This document shows, in pieces, positions 27,480 to 38,075 of a stretch of DNA of 64,000 nt. This stretch comes from an uncultured Desulfobulbus sp. (GTDB taxonomy: Bacteria > Desulfobacterota > Desulfobulbia > Desulfobulbales > Desulfobulbaceae). The number at the start of each line of letters is the position of its first letter. Positions within the stretch are counted from its first letter, which is position 1. Position numbers and translations under genes: made by a program. The DNA lies in NCBI RefSeq assembly GCF_963664075.1, contig NZ_OY760916.1, positions 2,234,001 through 2,298,000 on the forward strand, in the 5' to 3' direction. The notes beneath the pieces are model-generated. The model did not search any database and was not told the origin of the DNA. It saw nothing but the letters and a program-made list of their open reading frames with translations.

Positions 27480-28610
27480 TCAGGGCTGCAAAACAAATTT
27501 CCCTGTGGCGTCAACCTTATAGACGCGATAGAGATCGCCAACACGGTCGCCCTTCTCATTAAAGGAGATTTTTCCGGTCAGGCCGGAGAAGTCTTTGAGA
27601 TCGTGTTTGAGATAGGCGGCCAGCTTATCGCTTTGAGTAGCACCGGTCTGGGCAACAGCCTCGGCGATAACCCGATAGGCGTCACCGGCGAGAACAGCCC
27701 AGACAGACCCCGGAGCCTTGCCGTAGGCAGCCTGATAATCGGTCATGAATTTTTTGGCCTCAGGTGTGTTGAGGTCCCCGGGAACAGGAGGACTGAGGAA
27801 CATGTAGCCTTCTGCAGCCTTTTCACCCGCGATCTTCACCAGATCCGGGTTATTGGTGGCGTCACCGCCCAGCATGGGCACGTTCCAGCCCATATCCATT
27901 TTCTGACGCAGGAGCATCCCCGCCTCTGGATAGTAACCGGTAAAGAAGAGGACATCGGGGGCCGCGGATTTCAGCTTGGTGAGGATGGCATTGTAATCGC
28001 GCTCACCGGGAGTCAGAGCATCAAAGAAAACGATCTCTTTTCCCTCTGCCTTCAACAGAGCCTTGGCCTCATCTGCCAACCCTTTGGCATAGGAGGTGTT
28101 ATCGTGAAGAATGGCGATTTTTTTGAATCCCAAAGTATCCAAGGTCTTGGCAGCAACCATGCCCTGTTCGTCGTCGCGGGGGCAGGTGCGCATAAAAAGC
28201 GGCAGGCCCTTTTCTGAGAGGCGAATGGCGGTGGATCCGGTGGCAATCTGAAGGATATCGGACTCAGCGTAAATATTCTGTGAGGCCTCAGTCACCGAAG
28301 AACCATAGGTACCGATAACAGCGGCAATGTCTTTGGTCGTCAGACGGGTTGCGGCCAGGGCTGCCTGACGTGGGTCACCGCCATCATCTTCAACGACCAG
28401 ATCAACTTTGATCCCATTGATGCCACCAGCTTTGTTATTCTCAGCTACCAGCATTTCAACGATCTGTTTCATATCCTGGCCCTCACTGGCCCAGGAACCG
28501 GTCAGGGGGCACATCAAACCGATACGAACGGTCTTGGCCCAACCTGTTCCCATGCCAAGCAGAAAGATCATGACACTCAGCCAGACAAGGGTATACATCC
28601 TTTGCTTCAT
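27480..28610 (-). CDS. livK: Branched-chain amino acid ABC transporter binding protein LivK
   Basis: Periplasmic receptor of the Liv system, 376 residues. It begins with a signal peptide (MYTLVWLSVMIFLLGMGTGWA), followed by the family fold: VRIGLMCPLTGSWASEGQDM, VVEDDGGDPRQAALAATRLTT, AVIGTYGSSVTEAS and NPDLVKIAG. The Leu/Ile/Val-binding loop Ser/Thr residues around GSSVT are recognisable. GGAGG lies 7 bases before the ATG. It is first in the operon. Confidence 0.92.
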   Translation of the reverse strand: MKQRMYTLVWLSVMIFLLGMGTGWAKTVRIGLMCPLTGSWASEGQDMKQIVEMLVAENNKAGGINGIKVDLVVEDDGGDPRQAALAATRLTTKDIAAVIGTYGSSVTEASQNIYAESDILQIATGSTAIRLSEKGLPLFMRTCPRDDEQGMVAAKTLDTLGFKKIAILHDNTSYAKGLADEAKALLKAEGKEIVFFDALTPGERDYNAILTKLKSAAPDVLFFTGYYPEAGMLLRQKMDMGWNVPMLGGDATNNPDLVKIAGEKAAEGYMFLSPPVPGDLNTPEAKKFMTDYQAAYGKAPGSVWAVLAGDAYRVIAEAVAQTGATQSDKLAAYLKHDLKDFSGLTGKISFNEKGDRVGDLYRVYKVDATGKFVLQP

Positions 28611-28949
28611 CGAGACACCTCCGGGGTTGAGTCGTTTACATAAACGACATAAAAAAACTATCCAGGACCTCAGCGCGTTCCTGGTTTTTCACCTGAATCG
28701 TGAGTATTGAAAAGGATCGCTTGCTTAAAGGCAGCGGCAAGGTACTGCAAAACCGCTGTCTCGCAGGCGACGCCGCGACTATGCATGATTAGTCAAAAAC
28801 ACGCAAGGAAGCAACCACCTTTTATAGAGGAGGTCTGTTCTTGTGTATCTCTTTGGCTGAAATTCATCCAGAACAACGCTCATGGTTTCCGGGAAATGTT
28901 CAGCGCACCCCAGCTCCATCATGGGGTACATTCTCTCGGGAGACAGCTT
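28611..28949. other. Intergenic region upstream of livK
   Basis: It must hold the leftward liv promoter. I see no gene, riboswitch-like core or strong hairpin. Confidence 0.4.
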
Positions 28950-29543
28950 TCAGCCCTTTTCCTCCACATCAGCCCAGTCTTTACGGAGAGTTTCCAGATG
29001 TTCCTGATAGGATTTGGCATCCCCATATTCGACGAATTTATGATAGCGACTATGCATGGTGGCAACTTTTCGCGCATGCTTAATCGGGCACCAGTACTGT
29101 TCGGTTCGGGCAGCAATTTCCTGGACATAGCCGATCAATCCGTTGAAATACCCACAGTACATGCAGTTAATCTTCTCGATGATATTCAGATAGGCCAAAG
29201 CGTGTCGATCAATGACCACATAGTCACTACGTCTCACCTTTGGAATGCTATAAAGGGTAAAGCAGATATGCTGGTAGAGGGTCACTGTCACATCCATGAA
29301 CACCGCGGGAATCAGACACCCCCAAATGAAGGGGATAGTGAGCAGGTTAAGCAGAGGCAATGTTTTGAAATAGCTAGAGACTTTGACAAAAAATTGCTTT
29401 TGGTACTCTTTTGCCTCTGCTTCAAAGACAACTTTCTTTCCTTTGATTTTGTAGAAAAATTCCGCTTCTTTTTTCTGAATTTCGGCAATCAACTCCTTCT
29501 CGAGTTGTTTTATTTGCTGGATGATTTCTTCGATCCGACTCAT
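28950..29543 (-). CDS. Membrane protein of unknown function with coiled-coil start
   Basis: An unrecognised 197-residue protein. Residues 1-55 form a charged coiled coil (RIEEIIQQIKQLEKELIAEIQKKEAEFF). A hydrophobic stretch follows (TLPLLNLLTIPFIWGCLIPAVFMDVTVTLYQHICFTLY, about 60-97), then a soluble part with CMYC near 128 and a second Cys-His region (QYWCPIKHARKVATMHSRYHKF). The CxxC and C-H pattern could bind a metal. AGAGGA precedes the ATG. No neighbour helps: livK is 340 bases away and the IS1380 element lies upstream. Confidence 0.6.
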   Translation of the reverse strand: MSRIEEIIQQIKQLEKELIAEIQKKEAEFFYKIKGKKVVFEAEAKEYQKQFFVKVSSYFKTLPLLNLLTIPFIWGCLIPAVFMDVTVTLYQHICFTLYSIPKVRRSDYVVIDRHALAYLNIIEKINCMYCGYFNGLIGYVQEIAARTEQYWCPIKHARKVATMHSRYHKFVEYGDAKSYQEHLETLRKDWADVEEKG

Positions 29544-29723
29544 ACCATTGTTTCCTCTGTACTTGATGGGAGGGAGCTCTTAACCCCGGTGTAATGGACA
29601 GAAAAATAGGTATGATAATCAAATTATTGCGGCACTGCAAACAGCACTTCCGCACGATTTATACTCAGTATCAAGGCGCACGCATCCTTGGTATCCAAGC
29701 AGACCTCGCATTTTCAAAAAAAA

Positions 29724-29751
29724 GGGGAACAAAGAATCATCTTTGCTCCCC
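29724..29751 (-). terminator. Intrinsic terminator (minus strand)
   Basis: A stem GGGGAACAAAG / CTTTGCTCCCC is followed on minus by an eight-T run. It lies 16 bases outside the 5-base IS1380 target duplication, so it predates the insertion and may have served katG or a lost gene. Confidence 0.75.
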
Positions 29752-29771
29752 CAAGTCATTTCTTACTTTAT

Positions 29772-31416
29772 CCTGAATCCGTGACGACCTCAGACAATCC
29801 ACCGCGTTTGGGTCTGTCGGGTACGATTGCCAGCCTTGCTGGCTGAGGCTCATGTGTATACGCCGTACGCTACGGTTATTTTGGCGTCTTGTTCATTGAA
29901 AATTCCTCAAGTTGGCGCAGTGAAGACGCAGTATTTATGTATTGCCCTGAATTTATTATAAATTTTATCTAAACAACCGCAGCCAAACGATCATGCACAA
30001 AGCTGAAGGCGGTGAAAGCAGGGCAATGTCGGCTGAAACGTAATTTTAATCGCCTGCCGGTGCAGATCAGTCGTGCTGCCAGGTACATCAATTCCTGAAT
30101 TACGGTACGCAGTCTTCTTCGTTTTGCTGAATGCCGCACCGGTCCGAAAGGTGCGATCAGGCCCGCTTGTCCGATAAAGCGAAGAATGTTGTAAGCAAAA
30201 GCGCCTAACGTCATGACCAGCGCGTTGGTAGCAAACTTGCCGCTCGGGAGCCGTTCGAGATCCAAATCGGTTTTGAACTCGCTATGGAATTGCTCCGAGG
30301 TGGCATGCTGGCGATAAAGCTCAATTACATCTTCAGCGGCTACCGTAAGGTCGGTCCACCACCCCTCAAGGGTAATATCAGGATTGAGGAGAAACTGACC
30401 CGCTTTATCGATGGTCCGTTCAGTTACACGAACGATACGCTTTAAAGTGTAGGAGGTACCTTTGACTGCTTTCTGCTCCTCCACGAGAATGGTGCAAACA
30501 CGTTTTCCTTTTCTGGGTGTCTTTACTTCCCCTTGGGCAAACACCTTGTCGCGCCAGGCTATAGGGTCGCTCTGTCTGGGGTTCCATTTAACGATGTAAT
30601 GTGTATTTTCGGCGTCCTCCAGGGCGACCATGGTATCGAGGGCATCGTTGCCTGAATCTGCACGAACGAGCAGTGGTTCTCTGGTGAGCTCGCGAGCAGA
30701 GGAAATCACGCGATTAATGAAATCAACAAATCCATTTTGGCTATGCTGGCTGCCAGGTCGCAGTTCCACTTCCAGGCACCACCCCTCTTTACCTAGATAG
30801 GCTGCCATGGGAGCATAGCCATCGTAGTTTTTGTAGGTACGGCTCACGCCTTCTTTCTTGGTCTTGGAATTATTCTGAGGGAAAACATCTACATCCATGG
30901 GGATGAGACCGCTCCGGTAACCAGAAATCGGGGCTTCAAGGCGCTTGAGCATGGTTCGTGAGCAACTATTAATTGTCGGAACAAGACAAGTCCCGGACTC
31001 ATCGAGACGCTGCCGCAACCGCTCGACCGAAGGAATACGGCCTATACCAAGGGCTTGCTTGAAATAGTCGTCCTCTCGCATTGAGGCGATGGCCTGATAG
31101 TCACTCTTCCCCAGGCAAAGTAGGCCAAGATAGCTGCGAAGCACATCGATCTCGGCAATGCAATTACCCCCTTTGGCTAGACGGCCAACTTGCCGACTGA
31201 GGTCGCTGTGCCGGTTGATGCAGGCACCGACCAGAGCGAGCCCGGAGTGACTGGTGTAAAATTCTTCGCTGCTTTGCTCGAGGATAAATCGCTTCATGTT
31301 TTCACCTGTCGAGTGAGTTTTTTGTGACAGGTATACATTGCAATATTTTAAAGAAAAATCAATAATTTAACTGCATTATCCCTGCAGTTTTATTGATGAG
31401 TTATCACGGATTAAGG
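29772..31416 (-). mobile_element. IS1380-family insertion sequence, 1645 bp
   Basis: The ends are inverted repeats, CCTGAATCCGTGACGAC (left) against CCTTAATCCGTGATAAC (right, read inward). Both are flanked by TTTAT (29767-29771 and 31417-31421), a 5-base target duplication in the range for this family. One transposase gene lies inside. No gene appears to be split by the insertion. Confidence 0.85.
29969..31297 (-). CDS. IS1380-family transposase
   Basis: A 442-residue IS1380 DDE transposase, normal in length. Markers: the N-terminal HSGLALVGACINRHSDL, GKSDYQAIASMREDDYFKQALG, PMDVDVFPQNNSKTKKEGVSRTYKNYDGYAPM (first Asp region), LVRADSGNDALDTM (second Asp) and YRQHATSEQFHSEFKTDLDLERLPSGKF (Glu region). 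No stop or shift is visible, so it may be active. About 200 bases on the 3' side of the gene, up to the left end, are non-coding. Confidence 0.93.
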   Translation of the reverse strand: MKRFILEQSSEEFYTSHSGLALVGACINRHSDLSRQVGRLAKGGNCIAEIDVLRSYLGLLCLGKSDYQAIASMREDDYFKQALGIGRIPSVERLRQRLDESGTCLVPTINSCSRTMLKRLEAPISGYRSGLIPMDVDVFPQNNSKTKKEGVSRTYKNYDGYAPMAAYLGKEGWCLEVELRPGSQHSQNGFVDFINRVISSARELTREPLLVRADSGNDALDTMVALEDAENTHYIVKWNPRQSDPIAWRDKVFAQGEVKTPRKGKRVCTILVEEQKAVKGTSYTLKRIVRVTERTIDKAGQFLLNPDITLEGWWTDLTVAAEDVIELYRQHATSEQFHSEFKTDLDLERLPSGKFATNALVMTLGAFAYNILRFIGQAGLIAPFGPVRHSAKRRRLRTVIQELMYLAARLICTGRRLKLRFSRHCPAFTAFSFVHDRLAAVV

Positions 31417-31421
31417 TTTAT

Positions 31422-31540
31422 GCAAGGCGACGGTGCAGCCTTGCATTCACATTCTCTTTTTTGATTACCACAGAACCTCAGCTCCAGTATTCCTGCAGAC
31501 CGTGCCACACAAGATTAACTGACGATTAAGCACCGTATTT
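31422..31540. other. Short intergenic stretch beside IS1380
   Basis: No gene or strong structure seen; it joins the IS1380 right flank to the REP-like element. Confidence 0.3.
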
Positions 31541-31651
31541 GTAGGGTGGGCACGTTTTTTTTGTGCCCACCGAAAGCCCTATCCTTTACAGGTGAGATCA
31601 AGCATACAGCTATGAACCGGTGGGCAGAAAACAGCGCTCTGCCCACCCTAC
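31541..31651. repeat. REP-like double palindrome
   Basis: Two hairpins (GTAGGGTGGGCAC...GTGCCCACC at 31541-31571 and GGTGGGCAG...CTGCCCACCCTAC at 31619-31651) are arranged head to head, so the whole 111 bp is bounded by GTAGGGTGGGCA and its complement. A third copy of the same unit lies at 60806-60836. The pairing recalls BIME-type REP doublets. Confidence 0.75.
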
Positions 31652-31723
31652 AGCAAGCGCATCGCCTGTATCTGGCTGTGAGGTGCCTGCCCAGCTGAGC
31701 ATTGATGGTAATCAAATTCTCTT

Positions 31724-33916
<2,193 letters not shown>

Positions 33917-34142
33917 TTATTGGTGATTGTCCATTAGGCAATTTGCAACATCACGTTGTTATTCCATTTAATCCACCCAACTAAGGTTCCCCATTTTACC
34001 TCCTTCCAAGTTTTGACCATCCACAACAAGCCTGATTCACAACCTATTCGAGACCAATCAAGGGATACGCTGTGAAAGAATCTGGCGTCTTGCTTCTGTA
34101 TGGAGTTATTCCCTCTCGAATCCAATAAGACATGCCACTAAA

Positions 34143-34157
34143 TAAGAATCATTCTGA
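34143..34157. promoter_or_regulatory. Possible PerR/Fur-type operator upstream of katG
   Basis: TAAGAATCATTCTGA centres on the perfect palindrome GAATCATTC and matches the PerR box consensus (TTATAATnATTATAA) at 11 of 15 positions by eye. It lies within the 570-bp AT-rich gap between katG and the divergent DUF2325 gene. No other gene or hairpin is evident in that gap. The assignment is tentative. Confidence 0.35.
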
Positions 34158-34466
34158 TTAATCTTGTCAAGCCTCAATTAGAAAGACACACCCTACAAAA
34201 CGAACGAAAAATTTATTGGTTACTCTCTATACAGCATAACGGACTCAGCCTGTTATACGACCTAAATACAATATATTTTCTCCCACATTAATAATTTCTA
34301 TCAACCAGGCCCCATTCATCTGCGCCTGTCACGTTCAAACTAAAACTTTTTTAGGGATAGCTAATATTAAACTTGACAGTTCCTCCCTAACGGAGCATTA
34401 TCCACTTGAAAGTTAGAGAAACCTAAAAATATTTCACCACCCAACGTATCAAATTTCGGAAATGTC

Positions 34467-35708
34467 ATGGACCCTATACTTATCGACAGAGCTCAGAGGC
34501 TCAACCGTAAAATCTGGGAAATAGATCCTTCGAATAAATGTGCATTGATAGGCACCTGCCTCAGCCGACTTGAGTTGCGCAAGCTGGCTCACAACACAGT
34601 GTATCAGATACCAAAAGGACTTGATGACTACCAGCTCCATGCTCAATTTATACGAATTTCAGACACCTGCAGTACCGCTGGAAAATCCTTACACAAATAT
34701 CTCCATAAAAAATATCGATTGGCTGCTAAAGCCTACGATCGCTGTCAAGATACCAAGGCTCTTGCAGCGCTTTGGAAAGAGGATTTAGCACAAGGCAAGA
34801 TTGACTCTGCCTGGTGGGCTGTTCTTATCCATCCACAGGCAACAGCATCCTTTCTTGCACATTGTTACGGCACGTTGCACATGCTCAGTCACGATTGCAC
34901 CAATAGATACCATCGGACTCGACAGCGCATAAGCGAGCTTCGGACCAAAACTGATATGCTCAGTGAAGTTCTCGTCTCTGAGCGACAAAATTTTCGTAAA
35001 GAAAGAAAAGAACTCAAATCCCTGATCAACGACTTGAAAGCTGAGCTCAGATCGCAGCTAAGGGTTCAGCAACAGGTGGAAGACCAGAAGAGACAGATTA
35101 AGCAGCTGCAGCAAACAGTAGATGAGAGAGAGCGTCTCAATGATCTGCGTCAGGAAAATAACAGCCTCTTTGGCCGAGTGGATGAGCTCACAGAAGAGCT
35201 TACTGGGATGGGAGACAAATTCAAGCAACTCTCTGAACAATTGACACAGCTTGAACGCGAAAAAGAGACCATGCAAAGTCGTGATGTGGAACACAGTCGA
35301 GTGATAGCAGCCCTTGAAAGAACCCTGCTCAACCATATGCAGCAGGAAGAGAACCCCTGTACCCATTGCGAGAGCAAAAACACCAGCAGTTGCCCGGGAA
35401 TCAATCTTTGCGGGAAAACAGTCCTTTATGTTGGAGGACTCCATAAGATGGTGCCCCACTATCGGCAACTGGTTGAACAGTCAGGGGGAAATTTTCTCCA
35501 TCATGATGGTGGCAAGGAGGCATCCCGAAATATTCTTCCCAAAATGCTTGGTAGTGCAGATGCTGTCCTCTGCCCCGTGGACTGCGTCAGCCATGATGCA
35601 TGCAGCTGTGTAAAAAAAATGTGTAAACGCTATCACAAGCCCTTTGTTCTAATGCGCAGCTCAGGACTCTCCTCCCTGGCAAGGGGACTCGATGAAATTG
35701 TTCAATAG
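34467..35708 (+). CDS. Coiled-coil protein with C-terminal DUF2325 domain
   Basis: 413 residues. The N-terminal 150 residues contain a Cys-bearing helical region (WEIDPSNKCALIGTCLSRLELRKLA), then a long coiled coil (about 150-285) and a small Cys cluster (CTHCESKNTSSCPGINLCG). The last 97 residues are DUF2325: KTVLYVGGLHKMVPHYRQLVEQSGGNFLHHDGG, ADAVLCPVDCVSHDACSCVK and the end segment PFVLMRSSGLSSLARGL. The domain's function is not established; it is often seen near redox or metal genes. A 117-residue Cys-tailed protein follows 130 bases later on the same strand. Confidence 0.8.
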   Translation: MDPILIDRAQRLNRKIWEIDPSNKCALIGTCLSRLELRKLAHNTVYQIPKGLDDYQLHAQFIRISDTCSTAGKSLHKYLHKKYRLAAKAYDRCQDTKALAALWKEDLAQGKIDSAWWAVLIHPQATASFLAHCYGTLHMLSHDCTNRYHRTRQRISELRTKTDMLSEVLVSERQNFRKERKELKSLINDLKAELRSQLRVQQQVEDQKRQIKQLQQTVDERERLNDLRQENNSLFGRVDELTEELTGMGDKFKQLSEQLTQLEREKETMQSRDVEHSRVIAALERTLLNHMQQEENPCTHCESKNTSSCPGINLCGKTVLYVGGLHKMVPHYRQLVEQSGGNFLHHDGGKEASRNILPKMLGSADAVLCPVDCVSHDACSCVKKMCKRYHKPFVLMRSSGLSSLARGLDEIVQ

Positions 35709-35838
35709 TCTATTGACGGTTCCGTAAAAAATCAAAGTCCTATAATTTTTAATCCTTAAAAACTTAATGTTACAGCCATAGAAACGTCGTCTTCAAGGCT
35801 TTATACGACAACGAATAATTGTACTCAGGAAAAGACAA

Positions 35839-36192
35839 ATGAACCAAACAACCATTCAAGCCGATCAGCGAAACGGGAATTTACACATCAACCTTGACGG
35901 TCATTTTTCTGCACAGGTAGCCTGTGAGCTCTCGAACACCATAGCCAGCTCGTATACCGGCAGGGGAAATATATTTATCCACACAGCTAAAATTACAACC
36001 ATTGCCCCAGACTCACGCACAACTCTCTCTGAGAGAATCAACCTCCTTGGATTACCTGCTGAAAAATTATATATGACAGGGGTGAAGGGGCTTGATATCA
36101 GCCCGGACAAGGGCAAAGTCATCGTCTATGAAAAACGAAAAAAAGGGTGCTGTGGTCAATGCAAAAACTGCGGATGCCATAAGGCCAGATAA
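35839..36192 (+). CDS. Small STAS-like protein with Cys-rich tail
   Basis: 117 residues. The first 100 resemble a STAS/anti-sigma-antagonist fold (alternating strands and helices: GNLHINLDGHFSAQVACELSNTIA, GNIFIHTAKITTIAP, LGLPAEKLYMTGVKGLDI), but the usual phosphorylated Ser-containing DSxG loop is not evident. The tail KKGCCGQCKNCGCHKAR could bind a metal or Fe-S cluster. The gene follows the DUF2325 gene, also Cys-rich. Ribosome site: AGGAAAAGAC before the ATG. Confidence 0.65.
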   Translation: MNQTTIQADQRNGNLHINLDGHFSAQVACELSNTIASSYTGRGNIFIHTAKITTIAPDSRTTLSERINLLGLPAEKLYMTGVKGLDISPDKGKVIVYEKRKKGCCGQCKNCGCHKAR

Positions 36193-36265
36193 TCCCCCCG
36201 GTCTCATTATAGAAGGAAGCAGACTGCCGCACGGGGAGCTTTGGTTCAGTTGCTTCTAAAGGATA

Positions 36266-36306
36266 GAGCTGTGGCAAATGAAGCGCTACTGCAGTTGCCA
36301 CAGCTC
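36266..36306. terminator. 12-bp perfect hairpin after the STAS-like gene
   Basis: GAGCTGTGGCAA pairs with TTGCCACAGCTC around a 17-base loop, followed by AGCAATTTTC. The T tract is short, so it may be a weak terminator. Confidence 0.5.
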
Positions 36307-36386
36307 AGCAATTTTCACGACAAAAGGTCAGCCAAAATTTCTCCGCATTTCTTGAGGAACCAGATCAAAAAACAACAAGGCCTGGG

Positions 36387-36578
36387 TTAATGCATCTCAA
36401 GAGATGGCTTGGTTATCAACGCTAACTGGGCCTCTTCATTCTCCACTGAAACTTCAATGGCTGCCCGCAACAGATCAATTGTTAAATCATTTGGATGGCG
36501 TTTAAGCCTCTCAGAAAGGAAAAGCAGATTATCTAATGTCTTCCCTGTAAGTTCCAATGTAATATGTGCACTCTTCAT
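36387..36578 (-). CDS. Small helical protein, unknown
   Basis: 63 residues (MKSAHITLELTGKTLDNLLFLSERLKRHPNDLTIDLLRAAIEVSVENEEAQLAL...). One strand followed by helices recalls ribbon-helix-helix proteins, but no family is assigned. A strong AAGGAGG lies about 11 bases before the ATG at 36578, which supports a real gene. Next on the same strand downstream is the STAS-like region, convergent; upstream is meaB, 280 bases away. Confidence 0.55.
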   Translation of the reverse strand: MKSAHITLELTGKTLDNLLFLSERLKRHPNDLTIDLLRAAIEVSVENEEAQLALITKPSLEMH

Positions 36579-36860
36579 GGGTTACCCGACCTCCTTGTGC
36601 GAAAATTCGCCTTCTGTCTACTCACCAATAGCATTGTAAACTTGAGGCACATCTCCATTCCAGACCTCTCTTTCCTCCAACGATTTGAAGTGACGTTTTG
36701 CCGGCAAACAAAACGCCCGGAGAAGGACATGGCAACCGGACACAATTCCCTGGCGAAAAAAGAGGCCGGAACAGAGTTTTTACAGCTGTACCTATTTGTT
36801 ATCCTTGAATTACGTTCTAAGGGTATTCGTTCATTCGTTATATATTTCGGGTTAAGGCAC
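36579..36860. other. Intergenic region downstream of meaB
   Basis: No gene supported. A plus-strand frame that crosses it (36564-37130) continues antisense into meaB and lacks coding character. I see no strong terminator for meaB here. Confidence 0.35.
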
Positions 36861-37994
36861 TCAGGCCTCAAAAGCACTAATCAGCCTCTGTACCGCAGCC
36901 ACAGCTGGAAGCTGACCACTACCAACACGGTATTCTATATCTCCAAGGATCGCGTTCACCCCTGGATGCTTGGCAAACAGGGTACGAAGGTGGTCATCCA
37001 CCATCTCATGCACCCACTTAATGTTCTGTTCCTTACGGTGGCGTTCAAACACCCCGGATTCAGTTGTTATTTCGCGGTATTTTGCGATGACCTTCCAAAT
37101 ATTATCAACGCCCTCGTTGGTCAGGGCTGAACAGGTGTACGCATGAGAGGTCCACCCCTCCGTTGATGGCTGCAGATAATGCATGGCCCGCTCATATTCA
37201 CTGCGAGCAGTCTCGGCAAAAAGTTTGTTTTTCCCGTCAGCCTTGTTGATCACCAGGGCATCTGCTAATTCCATGATGCCCTTTTTGATACCCTGCAACT
37301 CGTCACCAGCTCCTGCCAGCATCAGCAGAAGGAAAAAATCGACCATGGAACGAACCGTTGTCTCGCTTTGGCCGACACCAACGGTTTCTATCAGGATGAC
37401 ATCAAATCCAGCCGCCTCACAAACCAGCATGGTCTCCCGGGTCTTTCTCGCTACCCCACCCAGAGTGATCCCGGCTGGGGAGGGCCTGATAAAGCATCGT
37501 TCATCCCTGCTCAAACGCTCCATTCGGGTTTTATCCCCCAAAATGGAACCACCGGAAATTGAGCTTGATGGATCGACTGCCAACACAGCGACCTTATGTC
37601 CCTGCTCAATCAGAAAGCAGCCAAAAGACTCAATAAAGGTCGACTTGCCGACCCCGGGAACACCGGTAATTCCGATACGAATTGAGTTTCCGGTATGTGG
37701 CAGCAGGATTTTGAGCACCTCCTGCGCCTGGGTTATGTGTTTTGGCGCGTTACTCTCAACAAGGGTGATGGTGCGACCGAGGATCGCCCTGTCCCCACGC
37801 AAAACCCCTTCAGCAAATTCCTGGGGTGTCAGCTGCACCCGTTTATGACGAACCTTGGGTTTTGCGATCTGGTCTGAATTTTTATAGGAGCTTATTCCAT
37901 CATGCCCCGCTTCCACCCCGTCCATCACCCGACAGGCGAAACCTTCGCAATTCCCCTCCGGTGCCCACTCCGGTTTTTTGGTGTCAGATGCCAT
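36861..37994 (-). CDS. meaB: Methylmalonyl-CoA mutase-associated GTPase MeaB
   Basis: G3E-family GTPase that loads and protects adenosylcobalamin on the mutase. ATG 37994 follows AGGAGG; 377 residues. GTPase motifs: G1 GVPGVGKSTF, switch/base region AVDPSSSISGGSILGDKTRM, G3 ETVGVGQSE and G4 NKAD. The C-terminal dimerisation helices are present (WVHEMVDDHLRTLFAKHPGV). It lies 63 bases behind mutB, with a hairpin between, and is the third gene of the operon. An N-terminal extension of about 60 residues (MASDTKKPEWAPEGNCEGFACRV) is longer than in most MeaB proteins. Confidence 0.93.
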   Translation of the reverse strand: MASDTKKPEWAPEGNCEGFACRVMDGVEAGHDGISSYKNSDQIAKPKVRHKRVQLTPQEFAEGVLRGDRAILGRTITLVESNAPKHITQAQEVLKILLPHTGNSIRIGITGVPGVGKSTFIESFGCFLIEQGHKVAVLAVDPSSSISGGSILGDKTRMERLSRDERCFIRPSPAGITLGGVARKTRETMLVCEAAGFDVILIETVGVGQSETTVRSMVDFFLLLMLAGAGDELQGIKKGIMELADALVINKADGKNKLFAETARSEYERAMHYLQPSTEGWTSHAYTCSALTNEGVDNIWKVIAKYREITTESGVFERHRKEQNIKWVHEMVDDHLRTLFAKHPGVNAILGDIEYRVGSGQLPAVAAVQRLISAFEA

Positions 37995-38020
37995 TGGTCC
38001 TCCTCTCATCAAGTTTAAAA

Positions 38021-38056
38021 GGGGACCCCTGTATAAACACGATCACAGGGGCTCCC
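38021..38056 (-). terminator. Attenuating hairpin between mutB and meaB
   Basis: On minus, GGGAGCCCCTGT pairs with ACAGGGGTCCCC (one mismatch) and is followed by TTTTAAAC. It could lower meaB expression relative to the mutase genes or protect the upstream mRNA. Confidence 0.55.
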
Positions 38057-38075
38057 TTCGGGGGATGCGTCCCTC

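Noticed and set aside
27405..28217. 270-residue plus-strand frame inside livK
   Set aside because: Antisense to livK, with no start signal or family similarity.
28707..29594. 295-residue plus-strand frame over the 28950-29543 gene
   Set aside because: Antisense to a minus-strand gene that has a ribosome site and a membrane and coiled-coil pattern.
36564..37130. 188-residue plus-strand frame beside meaB
   Set aside because: Mostly antisense to meaB and lacking any domain.
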